Origin: Brevibacillus_C sp046036945
Lineage (GTDB): Bacteria; Bacillota; Bacilli; Brevibacillales; Brevibacillaceae
Length of the DNA stretch: 64,000 bases
Reading direction: 5' to 3'
Assembly: GCF_046036945.1 (NCBI RefSeq)
Contig: NZ_JBJQOQ010000002.1
Span: 124,001 to 188,000 of the forward strand
Shown: positions 47,654 to 55,429 of the stretch, piece by piece
Position numbering within the stretch: position 1 is the first letter of the stretch
Layout: every line of letters begins with the position of its first letter
Translations under genes and position numbers: made by a program
Notes under the pieces: generated by a model
Database searches by the model: none
The model's input: only the letters and a program-made list of their open reading frames with translations
Told to the model about the DNA's origin: nothing

Positions 47654-48925
47654 ATGGAGAAACTGATCATTAACGGAGGGAAGCCTTTGCGGGGCAGCGT
47701 ATCCATAAGTGGAGCGAAAAACAGCGCTGTAGCTCTCATCCCGGCTGCTTTACTGGCTGATGGTCCGGTTGTTATCGAGAACCTCCCGCACATCCAAGAC
47801 GTTGAGATCTACGTAGAGCTTTTGCAGCGGATGGGTGCATCCGTGCTGTTCGAAGATGACTGGATGGAGATAGACAGCTCTGCAATGAAGCCGATCGTCA
47901 TGCCCAATGGCCACGTAAAAAAACTGCGTGCTTCCTATTATCTCTGGGGGGCGCTTTTGGCGAAGTTTGGCGAGGCCAATGTGGGGCTGCCAGGAGGCTG
48001 CGATCTCGGTCCCCGTCCTGTTGATTTACATATCAAAGGATTTCAAGCGCTTGGCGCCCGTGTGGATAACATGAATGGCGTCATGACCTTGAGGGCAAAC
48101 CGTCTGCGCGGCGCCCGCATCTACCTTGACCTCATCAGCGTCGGTGCGACGATCAACATCATGCTGGCTGCCGCGCGCGCCGAAGGGGTAACGGTGATCG
48201 AGAATGCCGCCCGCGAACCGGAGATCGTCGATGTGGCCACCCTGCTTAACAATATGGGGGCCAACATCAAAGGCGCAGGGACTGATGTCATCCGCATCCA
48301 GGGCGTGGAACGCCTGCGTGGCTGCCGTCATACGATTATTCCTGACCGGATCGAAGCGGGGACTTACATGATTGCCGCAGCAGCGACGCGTGGAGACATC
48401 ATCCTGGAAAATGTCATCCCCAAGCACCTCGAACCGATCTCGGCCAAATTGCGCGAGATTGGCGTTGTGATCGAGGACGGGGACGATAACATTCGCGTGA
48501 TCGGACAGGAGAAATACCAAGCTGTCGATGTCAAGACCAATCCCTATCCCGGTTTTCCCACCGATCTGCAGCAGCCCATGACAACCCTGCTCACCCAGGT
48601 CAAGGGTTCGAGCATCATCACGGATAACATATACGGATCCCGCTTCCGCCATGTCGACGAACTGCGGCGGATGGGAGCTTCGATCAAGGTAGAGGGACGC
48701 TCTGCGGTGATCGAAGGAGGCAGGCTGCTGCATGGCGCCAAGGTCGTTTCGAGCGACTTGCGGGCGGGAGCAGCCCTGGCCATTGCCGGATTGGTATCGA
48801 AGGGCGTGACAGAAGTAGAGGGGTTAGAACACATTGACCGCGGCTACGAAAATCTGGTCGGCAAGCTGCGGGATTTGGGTGCAGACGTTTACCGGGAAGT
48901 TCTTAAGCCGACAAAGCGACCTTAA
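47654..48925 (+). CDS. murA: UDP-N-acetylglucosamine 1-carboxyvinyltransferase (MurA, second-copy type)
   Basis: 423 residues; first committed step of peptidoglycan synthesis, adding enolpyruvate to UDP-GlcNAc. MEKLIINGGKPLRGSVSISG, GAKNSAV, and the catalytic loop LPGGCDLGPRP with Cys116 (fosfomycin target), then GRSAVIEGG and DLRAGAAL. The position between tal and glpX matches B. subtilis murAB (murZ), so a second murA is expected elsewhere near the atp genes. ATG 47654 with GAGGAGAG upstream. glpX follows 14 bases later. Confidence 0.94.
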   Translation: MEKLIINGGKPLRGSVSISGAKNSAVALIPAALLADGPVVIENLPHIQDVEIYVELLQRMGASVLFEDDWMEIDSSAMKPIVMPNGHVKKLRASYYLWGALLAKFGEANVGLPGGCDLGPRPVDLHIKGFQALGARVDNMNGVMTLRANRLRGARIYLDLISVGATINIMLAAARAEGVTVIENAAREPEIVDVATLLNNMGANIKGAGTDVIRIQGVERLRGCRHTIIPDRIEAGTYMIAAAATRGDIILENVIPKHLEPISAKLREIGVVIEDGDDNIRVIGQEKYQAVDVKTNPYPGFPTDLQQPMTTLLTQVKGSSIITDNIYGSRFRHVDELRRMGASIKVEGRSAVIEGGRLLHGAKVVSSDLRAGAALAIAGLVSKGVTEVEGLEHIDRGYENLVGKLRDLGADVYREVLKPTKRP

Positions 48926-48939
48926 GGGGGAAGGCACAG

Positions 48940-49902
48940 ATGGAACGCAGTTTATCACTCGAATTGGTTCGCGTCACGGAAGCCGCGGCACTTGCTTCTG
49001 CACGCTGGATGGGGCTGGGCAAAAAAAATGAGGCCGACGGAGCAGCTACGTCTGCCATGCGCCGGGAGTTTGAAAACATCCCGATGGACGGCGTGGTAGT
49101 GATCGGCGAGGGCGAAATGGATGAGGCCCCGATGCTCTACATTGGAGAAAAGCTGGGACAGGGTGTACCGCCCTACGTCGACGTGGCAGTGGATCCCTTG
49201 GAAGGGACCAATATCGTTGCCAAAGGAACGTGGAATGCCATCTCGGTAATCGCTATCGCCGATCGCGGCAACCTGCTTCACGCGCCCGATATGTACATGG
49301 AAAAAATTGCGGTAGGACCGAATGCAGTAGGGAAAATCGATATTAACGCCCCGGTTGTCGACAATTTAAAAGCGGTTGCCCAAGCAGCCGGAAAGGACAT
49401 GAGCGATCTGGTCGCTATCGTCCTGGACCGCGACCGGCATTCCCGGATCATCTCCGAAATCCGCGAAGCGGGGGCACGGATCAAGCTGATTCCCGACGGA
49501 GACGTCGCAGCGGCAATTAATACCGCTTTTCCGAACACAGGGGTAGATATTTTGTTCGGTTCCGGAGGTGCGCCGGAAGGAGTCCTGGCTGCAGTGGCGC
49601 TAAAATGTCTGGGCGGGGAGATCCAGGGCAGGCTGCTGCCGCAGAACGAGGAAGAATTGGAACGCTGCAAGCGAATGGGGTTGACCGACCCTAACCAGGT
49701 TCTGTTCATGAACGATTTGGTTAAGGGGGATGACGCTATATTTGCAGCAACGGGTGTAACGGACGGCGAACTTTTGCGCGGTGTCCGGTTCCAGGGGATG
49801 CGTGCCACCACCCACTCGGTGGTCATGCGGGCGAAAACGGGAACGATTCGTTTCATCGAAGGCAACCATCGCCTGGAGCGAAAGCCCATTCTCGGGCTGT
49901 AA
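48940..49902 (+). CDS. glpX: class II fructose-1,6-bisphosphatase (GlpX)
   Basis: 320 residues; gluconeogenic dephosphorylation of fructose-1,6-bisphosphate. Metal and phosphate motifs: GEGEMDEAPMLYIGEKLG, VAVDPLEGTNIVAKG (the DPLEGT lithium-sensitive phosphatase motif), IVLDRDRH, and GSGGAPEGVLAA. Equivalent of B. subtilis YwjI/GlpX. ATG 48940 with AAGGGGGAAGG upstream. Ends 46 bases before rho, probably co-transcribed with murA. Confidence 0.95.
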   Translation: MERSLSLELVRVTEAAALASARWMGLGKKNEADGAATSAMRREFENIPMDGVVVIGEGEMDEAPMLYIGEKLGQGVPPYVDVAVDPLEGTNIVAKGTWNAISVIAIADRGNLLHAPDMYMEKIAVGPNAVGKIDINAPVVDNLKAVAQAAGKDMSDLVAIVLDRDRHSRIISEIREAGARIKLIPDGDVAAAINTAFPNTGVDILFGSGGAPEGVLAAVALKCLGGEIQGRLLPQNEEELERCKRMGLTDPNQVLFMNDLVKGDDAIFAATGVTDGELLRGVRFQGMRATTHSVVMRAKTGTIRFIEGNHRLERKPILGL

Positions 49903-49948
49903 GCGGTGTAATGAAGATAGAGAAAAGAACCTAAAGTGTGGTGTATAT

Positions 49949-51262
49949 ATGCTCATTTCCGAACTGGAAGAGAAGAAATTAACTGATTTGTACAAGCTAG
50001 CAAAGGAGTACCAGATTGCCCAGTACTCACAAATGAAGAAAAAAGAACTGATTTTTGCTATACTGCGGGCACGCGCCGAACGGGACGGCTTGATGTTCAT
50101 GGAAGGGGTACTGGAAATACTGCCGGAAGGATACGGGTTCTTGCGGCCGATCAACTACCTTCCCAGCTCGGAAGACATTTACATTTCACAGTCGCAAATA
50201 CGCCGCTTCGATCTGAGGATGGGTGATCTCGTCTCTGGAAAAGTCCGTCCGCCCAAAGAGAATGAACGATATTTCGGTTTACTGCAGGTTGAAGCTGTCA
50301 ACGGTCAAGATCCGGAATTGGCAGCAGAACGCCTCCACTTTCCCGCCCTGACACCGCTTTATCCTCAAAAAAAGCTGGTTTTAGAAACTTCACCGACTAA
50401 GCTTTCTACCAGGATCATGGATATGTTGACACCGGTTGGATTGGGTCAGCGGGGCTTGATCGTCGCTCCCCCAAAAGCCGGGAAGACTGTTCTCCTAAAG
50501 GAGATTGCGAACAGCATTACCGAAAATCATCCGGACATCTCCCTTTTTGTGCTGTTGATCGACGAGCGTCCGGAAGAGGTAACGGATATGCAGCGGTCTG
50601 TAAAGGGTGAGGTGGTAGCTTCCACCTTTGATGAGCTGCCGGAGAACCACATCAAGGTAGCCGAACTGGTGTTGGAGAGAGCTAAAAGACTGGTGGAGCA
50701 TAAAAAGGATGTCGTCATTCTTCTTGACTCGATTACACGGCTTGCCAGAGCTTACAACCTGGTCATCCCTCCCAGCGGCAGAACGCTCTCCGGCGGGATC
50801 GATCCGGCAGCGTTTCACCGGCCCAAGCGGTTTTTCGGATCGGCGCGGAACATTGAGGAAGGCGGCAGCCTGACCATCCTCGCCACCAGCTTGATCGAGA
50901 CAGGTTCGCGCATGGATGACGTGATTTACGAGGAGTTCAAAGGAACGGGGAACATGGAACTGCACCTCGACCGAAAATTGGCCGAACGGCGGATTTTTCC
51001 CGCCATCGACATTCGCCGCTCCGGTACCCGCCGCGAGGAATTGCTCTTATCGAAAGAAGAGTTGGATAAATTGTGGTCGATTCGCAAGCGGATGAATGAC
51101 AGTCATGAGTTTGTCGAGACCTTTTTGAAAAGATTGGCGGAAACAAAAACAAATGTGGAATTTCTGGAGGGGATCGAAAGCAAGCCGGAAGGACAGACAC
51201 CGTCCCAGCCGGAAGCCAAGACGACCCGCTCTCAAAAACCATCTACCGTGACGGCGAAGTAA
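49949..51262 (+). CDS. rho: transcription termination factor Rho
   Basis: 437-residue hexameric RNA helicase. N-terminal Rho_N helices (MLISELEEKKLTDLYKLAKE), cold-shock-like RNA-binding domain (EGYGFLRP, DIYISQSQIRRF, LRMGDLVSGKVRPPKENERY), then the RecA-type ATPase with VAPPKAGKTVLLKEIA (Walker A), LLIDERPEEVTDM, LLDSITRLARAYN (Walker B) and the Q/R-loop regions, IDIRRSGTRREELL. A frame open upstream to 49781 overlaps glpX and is not coding there. ATG 49949 has no good ribosome site, so coupling with glpX or autoregulated weak initiation is possible. A 20-residue low-complexity tail precedes the stop. Confidence 0.95.
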   Translation: MLISELEEKKLTDLYKLAKEYQIAQYSQMKKKELIFAILRARAERDGLMFMEGVLEILPEGYGFLRPINYLPSSEDIYISQSQIRRFDLRMGDLVSGKVRPPKENERYFGLLQVEAVNGQDPELAAERLHFPALTPLYPQKKLVLETSPTKLSTRIMDMLTPVGLGQRGLIVAPPKAGKTVLLKEIANSITENHPDISLFVLLIDERPEEVTDMQRSVKGEVVASTFDELPENHIKVAELVLERAKRLVEHKKDVVILLDSITRLARAYNLVIPPSGRTLSGGIDPAAFHRPKRFFGSARNIEEGGSLTILATSLIETGSRMDDVIYEEFKGTGNMELHLDRKLAERRIFPAIDIRRSGTRREELLLSKEELDKLWSIRKRMNDSHEFVETFLKRLAETKTNVEFLEGIESKPEGQTPSQPEAKTTRSQKPSTVTAK

Positions 51263-51279
51263 ACGCCGTCATTTTTTTT
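51249..51279 (+). terminator. terminator of rho
   Basis: TGACGGCG (51249-51256) pairs with CGCCGTCA (51264-51271), followed by eight T. The stop codon of rho lies in the loop. Confidence 0.9.
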
Positions 51280-51321
51280 GTATTGTGGCATATTACTAGG
51301 AAAGTAGAGGGGAGGTTAAGC

Positions 51322-52230
51322 ATGATGGATGCTTACGCAGCAGATACGCAGGCACCATGGCAAAGCTCGGATGAAGCAAGGCAAGCCGTTGTGGAACAAT
51401 CCCTGCTTCAGGCGTTTAATCCCTATACGATCTTTGAGGAGGAGGAGCTTCCGAAAAAGCGAAGCCCGATCATTTCGTACACCGTGCAACAAGGGGATAC
51501 TCTTTCTGAGATTGCTTACCGCAACGGAATCAGCCTGAAGGAATTGCTAGAGCAAAATAAAATAAGAAATCCCAACTTCGTAGGAATAGGCTTAAAGCTT
51601 ACCATGAAGCGAAATGAAATAACCCATACTGTCAGCAGTGGAGAGACGTTGAATCAGATTGCCGCCCGTTACCAGGTCAACGAATCGGCTATCGCCGCCC
51701 GCAATCCTCTGGTCAGACTGATTCCAGATAACTTGTATATCGGACAGGTCTTGTATATTCCCATCCCGTTGCAGCAGCGTTTGCCGGCTGGCAATGAAGA
51801 AGCCGGAGAGCGGCCGTCAGTCCAGGTTTCAAGCCGCGGCTCGCTGCGCGCTAGAACCCTGGAATGGCCGATCGAAAACGCTACGATTACCAGCGATTTT
51901 GGCAGTCGCTGGGGAAGAATGCACAAAGGGATAGATCTGTGGAACGAGAATAGGGGCAATACGCCGATATTGGCGGCAAAAAGCGGCGTAGTTATAGAGG
52001 CAGGGACGACCCGTGCGGGGTATGGACAGTTGGTCGTGCTGGATCACGGCGACGGTTTGAATACCTTTTATGCCCACATGCGCAAGATTCTGGTGACTGT
52101 TGGCCAGGAAGTAACCCAGGGAGATGTTTTGGGGTATATGGGGAACACAGGAGATTCCACGAACTACCATCTGCATTTTGAGGTGCGTCAGGATGATACG
52201 CCTGTCAATCCCTTGCGTTTTCTGCGGTAA
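51322..52230 (+). CDS. LysM-LysM-M23 peptidoglycan endopeptidase without signal peptide
   Basis: 302 residues. The N-terminus (MMDAYAADTQAPWQSSDEAR, then acidic) has no signal or membrane segment. LysM 1 (about 53-97: YTVQQGDTLSEIAYRNGISL) and LysM 2 (about 100-146: HTVSSGETLNQIAARYQVNE) are followed by an M23/LytM domain with zinc ligands His201 and Asp205 (HKGID), and HLHFE (His283, His285). All ligands are intact. The lack of an export signal suggests release by lysis or deposition on the spore from the mother cell; a weak sigma-E-like promoter (TCATTTT 51269-51275, 13 bases, CATATTAC 51289-51296) fits the latter. ATG 51322 with GGGGAGG upstream. It sits between rho and rpmE, which adjoin in B. 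subtilis. Confidence 0.85.
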   Translation: MMDAYAADTQAPWQSSDEARQAVVEQSLLQAFNPYTIFEEEELPKKRSPIISYTVQQGDTLSEIAYRNGISLKELLEQNKIRNPNFVGIGLKLTMKRNEITHTVSSGETLNQIAARYQVNESAIAARNPLVRLIPDNLYIGQVLYIPIPLQQRLPAGNEEAGERPSVQVSSRGSLRARTLEWPIENATITSDFGSRWGRMHKGIDLWNENRGNTPILAAKSGVVIEAGTTRAGYGQLVVLDHGDGLNTFYAHMRKILVTVGQEVTQGDVLGYMGNTGDSTNYHLHFEVRQDDTPVNPLRFLR

Positions 52231-52246
52231 TTGGCAGTTCTTCACG

Positions 52247-52276
52247 TTTACAACGCCTGCCGAGATGCGATACAAT
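52247..52276 (+). promoter_or_regulatory. sigma-A promoter of the radical SAM gene
   Basis: TTTACA (52247-52252), 18 bases, TACAAT (52271-52276); 34 bases before the start codon. Confidence 0.7.
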
Positions 52277-52310
52277 GACTTGAAGCAAAAAAGAGAGGCG
52301 AATGTAAACA

Positions 52311-53576
52311 ATGTATCTGGTATACGCAGACGAGCAAGGAAGGGTTTACGATCATCCGGAGGCTTTTGCCGTTGCCAGAAATGGCGAGATGCTGACGGAA
52401 ATCCTGGAAGAAGAATTGATTCCGCTGCCTGAAGGAGCAACATTGGTCAGCCTGCCTGACACCGTGCCGGTCGGCATGGATCCGGAATCAGGAGAAATGA
52501 GGAGATTGGACGGGTTTACGGCTGTGGGCGCGCTTCTGCCGCAAGGCTTTACCCGCTTGCTTTTGCCCGGTTACGTAAAGACGGATAAACAGAAAAAGTT
52601 TCCGTTGTTCGGATATACAGCGGTCGTTTGGAAAGACGGCGCATTCTGGGCAGCCGCCCGGCAAAGCGATGATCCTTTTCAATGGAACCCGCTGAACTTT
52701 CCGATGGAGGAACTGCAACACCGCGTCGAACAGACGTTGTCCCAGTTTCCGGAAAATCGGATTTTACGCCATTTGTCCCACTGTGCGCTGGAGTACGAAT
52801 GCTTGACCGCATCCAATAACTTTTTCCATCGCTGGGAAGGAAGTTTGCCGGTTTCGTATACCTGCAACGCCGGCTGCTACGGATGCATTTCTGAACAGCC
52901 GGAAGAGAGCGGCTTCCCTTCGCCGCAGACGCGAATGAATTTTAAACCGACAGAGGACGAGCTTGTCGAAGTGATGCTTCACCATCTAAAAACCCCTGAG
53001 AGCATCATCAGTTTTGGACAAGGCTGTGAAGGTGAGCCGTCCACCATGGCCGGGATTATCGTCCCGGCGATGCGCCGCGTTCGGCAGACGACCGACATGG
53101 GTTTGATCAACATCAACACCAATGCCGGGCTGACCGACCACATCAAGGGCATCGTCGACGCAGGCCTCGACCTGATGCGGGTCAGCATCATCAGCGCGAT
53201 CGACGAGCACTACAATGCTTATTACCGCCCGCGCGGCTACACCCTGGAAAATGTGGCCCGTTCAGCCGAGTACGCCGCTTCCAAGGGAGTGTACACCTCG
53301 ATCAACTACCTGTGTTTCCCGGGGGTTTTCGACCGCGAAGAAGAGATGGAAGCGATGATCAACTTTATTCGGCGCACCGGAATCCGCTTGATTCAGCTTC
53401 GCAACCTGAACATCGACCCGGAGAGTTACCTGGAGATGATCCCCAAGGCGCAGGGCGAGGTGTTTGGGATGAAGCAAGCGATCGAAATCTACCAGCAGGA
53501 GCTCCCTGACGTGGTGATTGGTTCGTTCACCCACGTGCCGCCCAAGGAACTACAGAACAGGAAAAATATGGGATAA
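52311..53576 (+). CDS. uncharacterised radical SAM protein
   Basis: 421 residues. The radical SAM cluster motif CNAGCYGC (Cys185, Cys189, Cys192) sits after an unrecognised N-terminal domain of about 180 residues (MYLVYADEQGRVYDHPEAFA and so on). The SAM-binding strand SFGQGCEGEPS and the barrel strands GLININTNAGL, MRVSIISAIDEHYNAYYRPR, YLCFPGVFDREEEM and IQLRNLNIDPE are clear. There is no SPASM or TRAM domain and no extra cysteine cluster at the C-terminus, so one 4Fe-4S cluster only. ATG 52311; own promoter. No peptide precursor, carrier or methyltransferase lies beside it, so neither a RiPP nor a tRNA role can be argued. Function unknown. Confidence 0.85.
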   Translation: MYLVYADEQGRVYDHPEAFAVARNGEMLTEILEEELIPLPEGATLVSLPDTVPVGMDPESGEMRRLDGFTAVGALLPQGFTRLLLPGYVKTDKQKKFPLFGYTAVVWKDGAFWAAARQSDDPFQWNPLNFPMEELQHRVEQTLSQFPENRILRHLSHCALEYECLTASNNFFHRWEGSLPVSYTCNAGCYGCISEQPEESGFPSPQTRMNFKPTEDELVEVMLHHLKTPESIISFGQGCEGEPSTMAGIIVPAMRRVRQTTDMGLININTNAGLTDHIKGIVDAGLDLMRVSIISAIDEHYNAYYRPRGYTLENVARSAEYAASKGVYTSINYLCFPGVFDREEEMEAMINFIRRTGIRLIQLRNLNIDPESYLEMIPKAQGEVFGMKQAIEIYQQELPDVVIGSFTHVPPKELQNRKNMG

Positions 53577-53589
53577 CCCCCGTCTGCTA

Positions 53590-53618
53590 TTGCAAATCGG
53601 CACCAATCGTGCTACTAT
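53590..53618 (+). promoter_or_regulatory. sigma-A promoter of rpmE
   Basis: TTGCAA (53590-53595), 17 bases, TACTAT (53613-53618). Confidence 0.75.
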
Positions 53619-53683
53619 CTTTTTATGTCTGTTTATATAACTCTGTTTCGGTATACGATTCAGGGCGGAAAGAGGTGGATAAC

Positions 53684-53884
53684 ATGAAAGCAGGAATTCA
53701 TCCAAATTACCACACGGTTAAAGTAACTTGCGCTTGCGGCAACGAATTCGAATCCGGTTCGACCAAGCAATCGCTGCGCGTGGAGATTTGCTCCAACTGC
53801 CACCCGTTCTTCACTGGCAAGCAAAAATTTGTTGATGCCGGCGGCCGTGTAGACCGTTTCAAACGGAAATACAACCTTTCTTAA
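53684..53884 (+). CDS. rpmE: ribosomal protein L31, zinc-binding form
   Basis: 66-residue 50S subunit protein: MKAGIHPNYHTVKVTCACGN and EICSNCHPFFTGKQKFVDAG. The four ribbon cysteines (CAC...CSNC) mark the zinc-containing form, which also stores zinc, rather than the Zur-controlled cysteine-free YtiA form. ATG 53684 has GAGGTGG upstream; the open frame extends to 53609 across the promoter and is not coding there. Terminator at 53911. Confidence 0.97.
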   Translation: MKAGIHPNYHTVKVTCACGNEFESGSTKQSLRVEICSNCHPFFTGKQKFVDAGGRVDRFKRKYNLS

Positions 53885-53910
53885 CTGCTTAAGAAAGTTT
53901 AGCGACAGTG

Positions 53911-53937
53911 ACCAGGTAGGGTGCCCTACCTGGTTTT
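53911..53937 (+). terminator. terminator of rpmE
   Basis: ACCAGGTAGGG (53911-53921) pairs with CCCTACCTGGT (53924-53934), then TTT and more T after a G. Confidence 0.88.
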
Positions 53938-54006
53938 GTTGTACTTTCGGAAAGCTAACGCGTTAAAGGATGAAAGTATAAGAAAAACTAAGGCTTTCGC
54001 TATTTG

Positions 54007-54064
54007 ACTTGGCGATAAGCCAAGTTTTTCTAATCTTGGCGGTCGTTGCGAGAGATGGTATGAT
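54007..54064 (+). promoter_or_regulatory. second hairpin with T run, and tdk promoter
   Basis: ACTTGGC (54007-54013) pairs with GCCAAGT (54019-54025), followed by TTTT: a terminator-like hairpin. It lies upstream of TTGGCG (54036-54041), 17 bases, TATGAT (54059-54064, preceded by TGG), the likely tdk promoter. AGAAAAACT just upstream could pair with the T run and its flank, an alternative fold. The stretch 53938-54118 holds nothing else recognised. Confidence 0.55.
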
Positions 54065-54118
54065 GAAAAGGCTACCGCCATTTCCGGTAATGACCATTTT
54101 ACATTTGGAGTTGTAGGT

Positions 54119-54736
54119 ATGTATTTTATCAAGCAAAACGGATGGATTGAGCTAATTAGCGGCTGTATGTTTTCTGGAAAGAGCGAAGAATTGATTCGCC
54201 GGATTAAACGGGCGAAGATCGCCAAGCTGCGGGTTCAGGTGTTTAAACCGGTAATTGATGATCGCTATCACGCCATGGCCGTCGTTTCGCACAACGGAGG
54301 AATGGAAGAAGCGTTGGCGGTACATAACGCCAGGGAACTGTGGGAGGCGATCCTGCCTGACACGGAAGTGGTGGCGATAGACGAAGTGCAGTTTTTTGAC
54401 GAAGAGATCATAGGGGTTTGCCAAATGCTGGCCGACCGGGGGATACGCGTGATTTGCGCAGGCCTGGACCAGGACTTTCGCGGCGAACCTTTTGGCGTGA
54501 CGCCAAAGTTGCTTGCGCTGGCCGAGTATACGACAAAGCTGCATGCGATTTGCGTGTCGTGCGGCAGTCCGGCAACCCGGACGCAGCGCCTGATCGACGG
54601 AAGGCCGGCTGACTACAACGATCCGGTCATCATGGTTGGGACTGCGGAAAAATATGAAGCACGCTGCCGACACTGCCATGAAGTGCCGGGAAAGCCTGAA
54701 AGGCTGGCTAACCTCGATCAGATACAACGCGTATAG
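54119..54736 (+). CDS. tdk: thymidine kinase
   Basis: 205-residue type II thymidine kinase; phosphorylates thymidine to dTMP in salvage. P-loop ISGCMFSGKSEELIRRI, Walker B/DEVQF (VVAIDEVQFFDEEI), lasso and zinc cysteines (CVSCGSPATRTQRLIDG, then CRHCHEVPG). ATG 54119 has a weak ribosome site (GGAG-TTGTAGGT). Located between rpmE and prfA as in B. subtilis. Confidence 0.95.
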   Translation: MYFIKQNGWIELISGCMFSGKSEELIRRIKRAKIAKLRVQVFKPVIDDRYHAMAVVSHNGGMEEALAVHNARELWEAILPDTEVVAIDEVQFFDEEIIGVCQMLADRGIRVICAGLDQDFRGEPFGVTPKLLALAEYTTKLHAICVSCGSPATRTQRLIDGRPADYNDPVIMVGTAEKYEARCRHCHEVPGKPERLANLDQIQRV

Positions 54737-54819
54737 TGTGAGGACATCACTCCACCTTCTGGTTTGCATGGGCATCCTCAGGGATGCACAAACTAGGCAA
54801 AACAGGAGGTGGCTTTTAT

Positions 54820-55320
54820 ATGCGGACAGACCGCATGGCAAAGAGATTATCGTATTTGGTTGCTGTTCCGCTGTTCTTCTTGGCGCTCTCGCTCTCCGGC
54901 TGCAACCAGACTTCGACGCCGCAGGGTAAAACCTCCAGCATCCGCAGTTTGGACAGGCAGCAGAATCCTTCGGTTGCTCCAAATCAGACGGGCGACATCA
55001 TCAGCAGGGGAACAGGGTGGGCTGACCGCGACAGGATTATGGGACGCAACCAAAATCCCAATCTGATTATCGGTCATCAAAACGTTATAAACAAAGATGT
55101 TGATATGCGCAGCATGGTAGCAGCGGCAAAAAATGTGCCGGGTGTGGAAGGTGCGCGGATTACGCTGCACGGCGGCAACGCGTACGTGACACTGGATCTG
55201 ATCCATAACGTCACTGCCGGACAGGCGCGTCATATCGAAGACCAGGTGATCAGTGCACTGAAGATGAAAGCACCCCGATACGATTATCACATTACCTCGC
55301 ACGACGGCTACCATCGATGA
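54820..55320 (+). CDS. YhcN/YlaJ-family sporulation-type lipoprotein
   Basis: 166 residues. A lipoprotein signal with lipobox LSGC (Cys near residue 27) precedes a linker rich in Ser, Arg and Gln. A compact domain follows (DMRSMVAAAKNVPGVEGARI, then LHGGNAYVTLDL and ARHIEDQVISALKMKAPRY), typical of the YhcN/YlaJ family found in spore formers and linked to the forespore membrane or germination. ATG 54820 with AGGAGGTGG seven bases upstream. A hairpin without T run (GCATCC/GGGATGC, about 54771-54787) precedes it. No forespore promoter was identified, so timing is inference. Confidence 0.78.
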   Translation: MRTDRMAKRLSYLVAVPLFFLALSLSGCNQTSTPQGKTSSIRSLDRQQNPSVAPNQTGDIISRGTGWADRDRIMGRNQNPNLIIGHQNVINKDVDMRSMVAAAKNVPGVEGARITLHGGNAYVTLDLIHNVTAGQARHIEDQVISALKMKAPRYDYHITSHDGYHR

Positions 55321-55327
55321 GAAAACG

Positions 55328-55380
55328 GCTCGGAACCCCGGGCTTTTTTCTTTGACTAATTTGATGATCTCCTATATAAT
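55328..55380 (+). promoter_or_regulatory. terminator of the lipoprotein gene and prfA promoter
   Basis: GCTCGG (55328-55333) pairs with CCGGGC (55338-55343), then six T. Directly after it comes TTGACT (55352-55357), 17 bases, TATAAT (55375-55380): a near-consensus promoter for prfA-prmC. Confidence 0.85.
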
Positions 55381-55429
55381 TGTAATGTTATACGAAAAAA
55401 TAATTAAGTTTTACTTTGGGGTGATAGCT

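Noticed and set aside
49781..49948. Upstream extension of the rho frame by 56 codons
   Set aside because: It overlaps the end of glpX in another frame and the Rho family N-terminus begins at the ATG at 49949.
53938..54118. Riboswitch or attenuator in front of tdk
   Set aside because: The strong hairpin lies upstream of the best tdk promoter, so it would not be in the tdk transcript; a second terminator is simpler.
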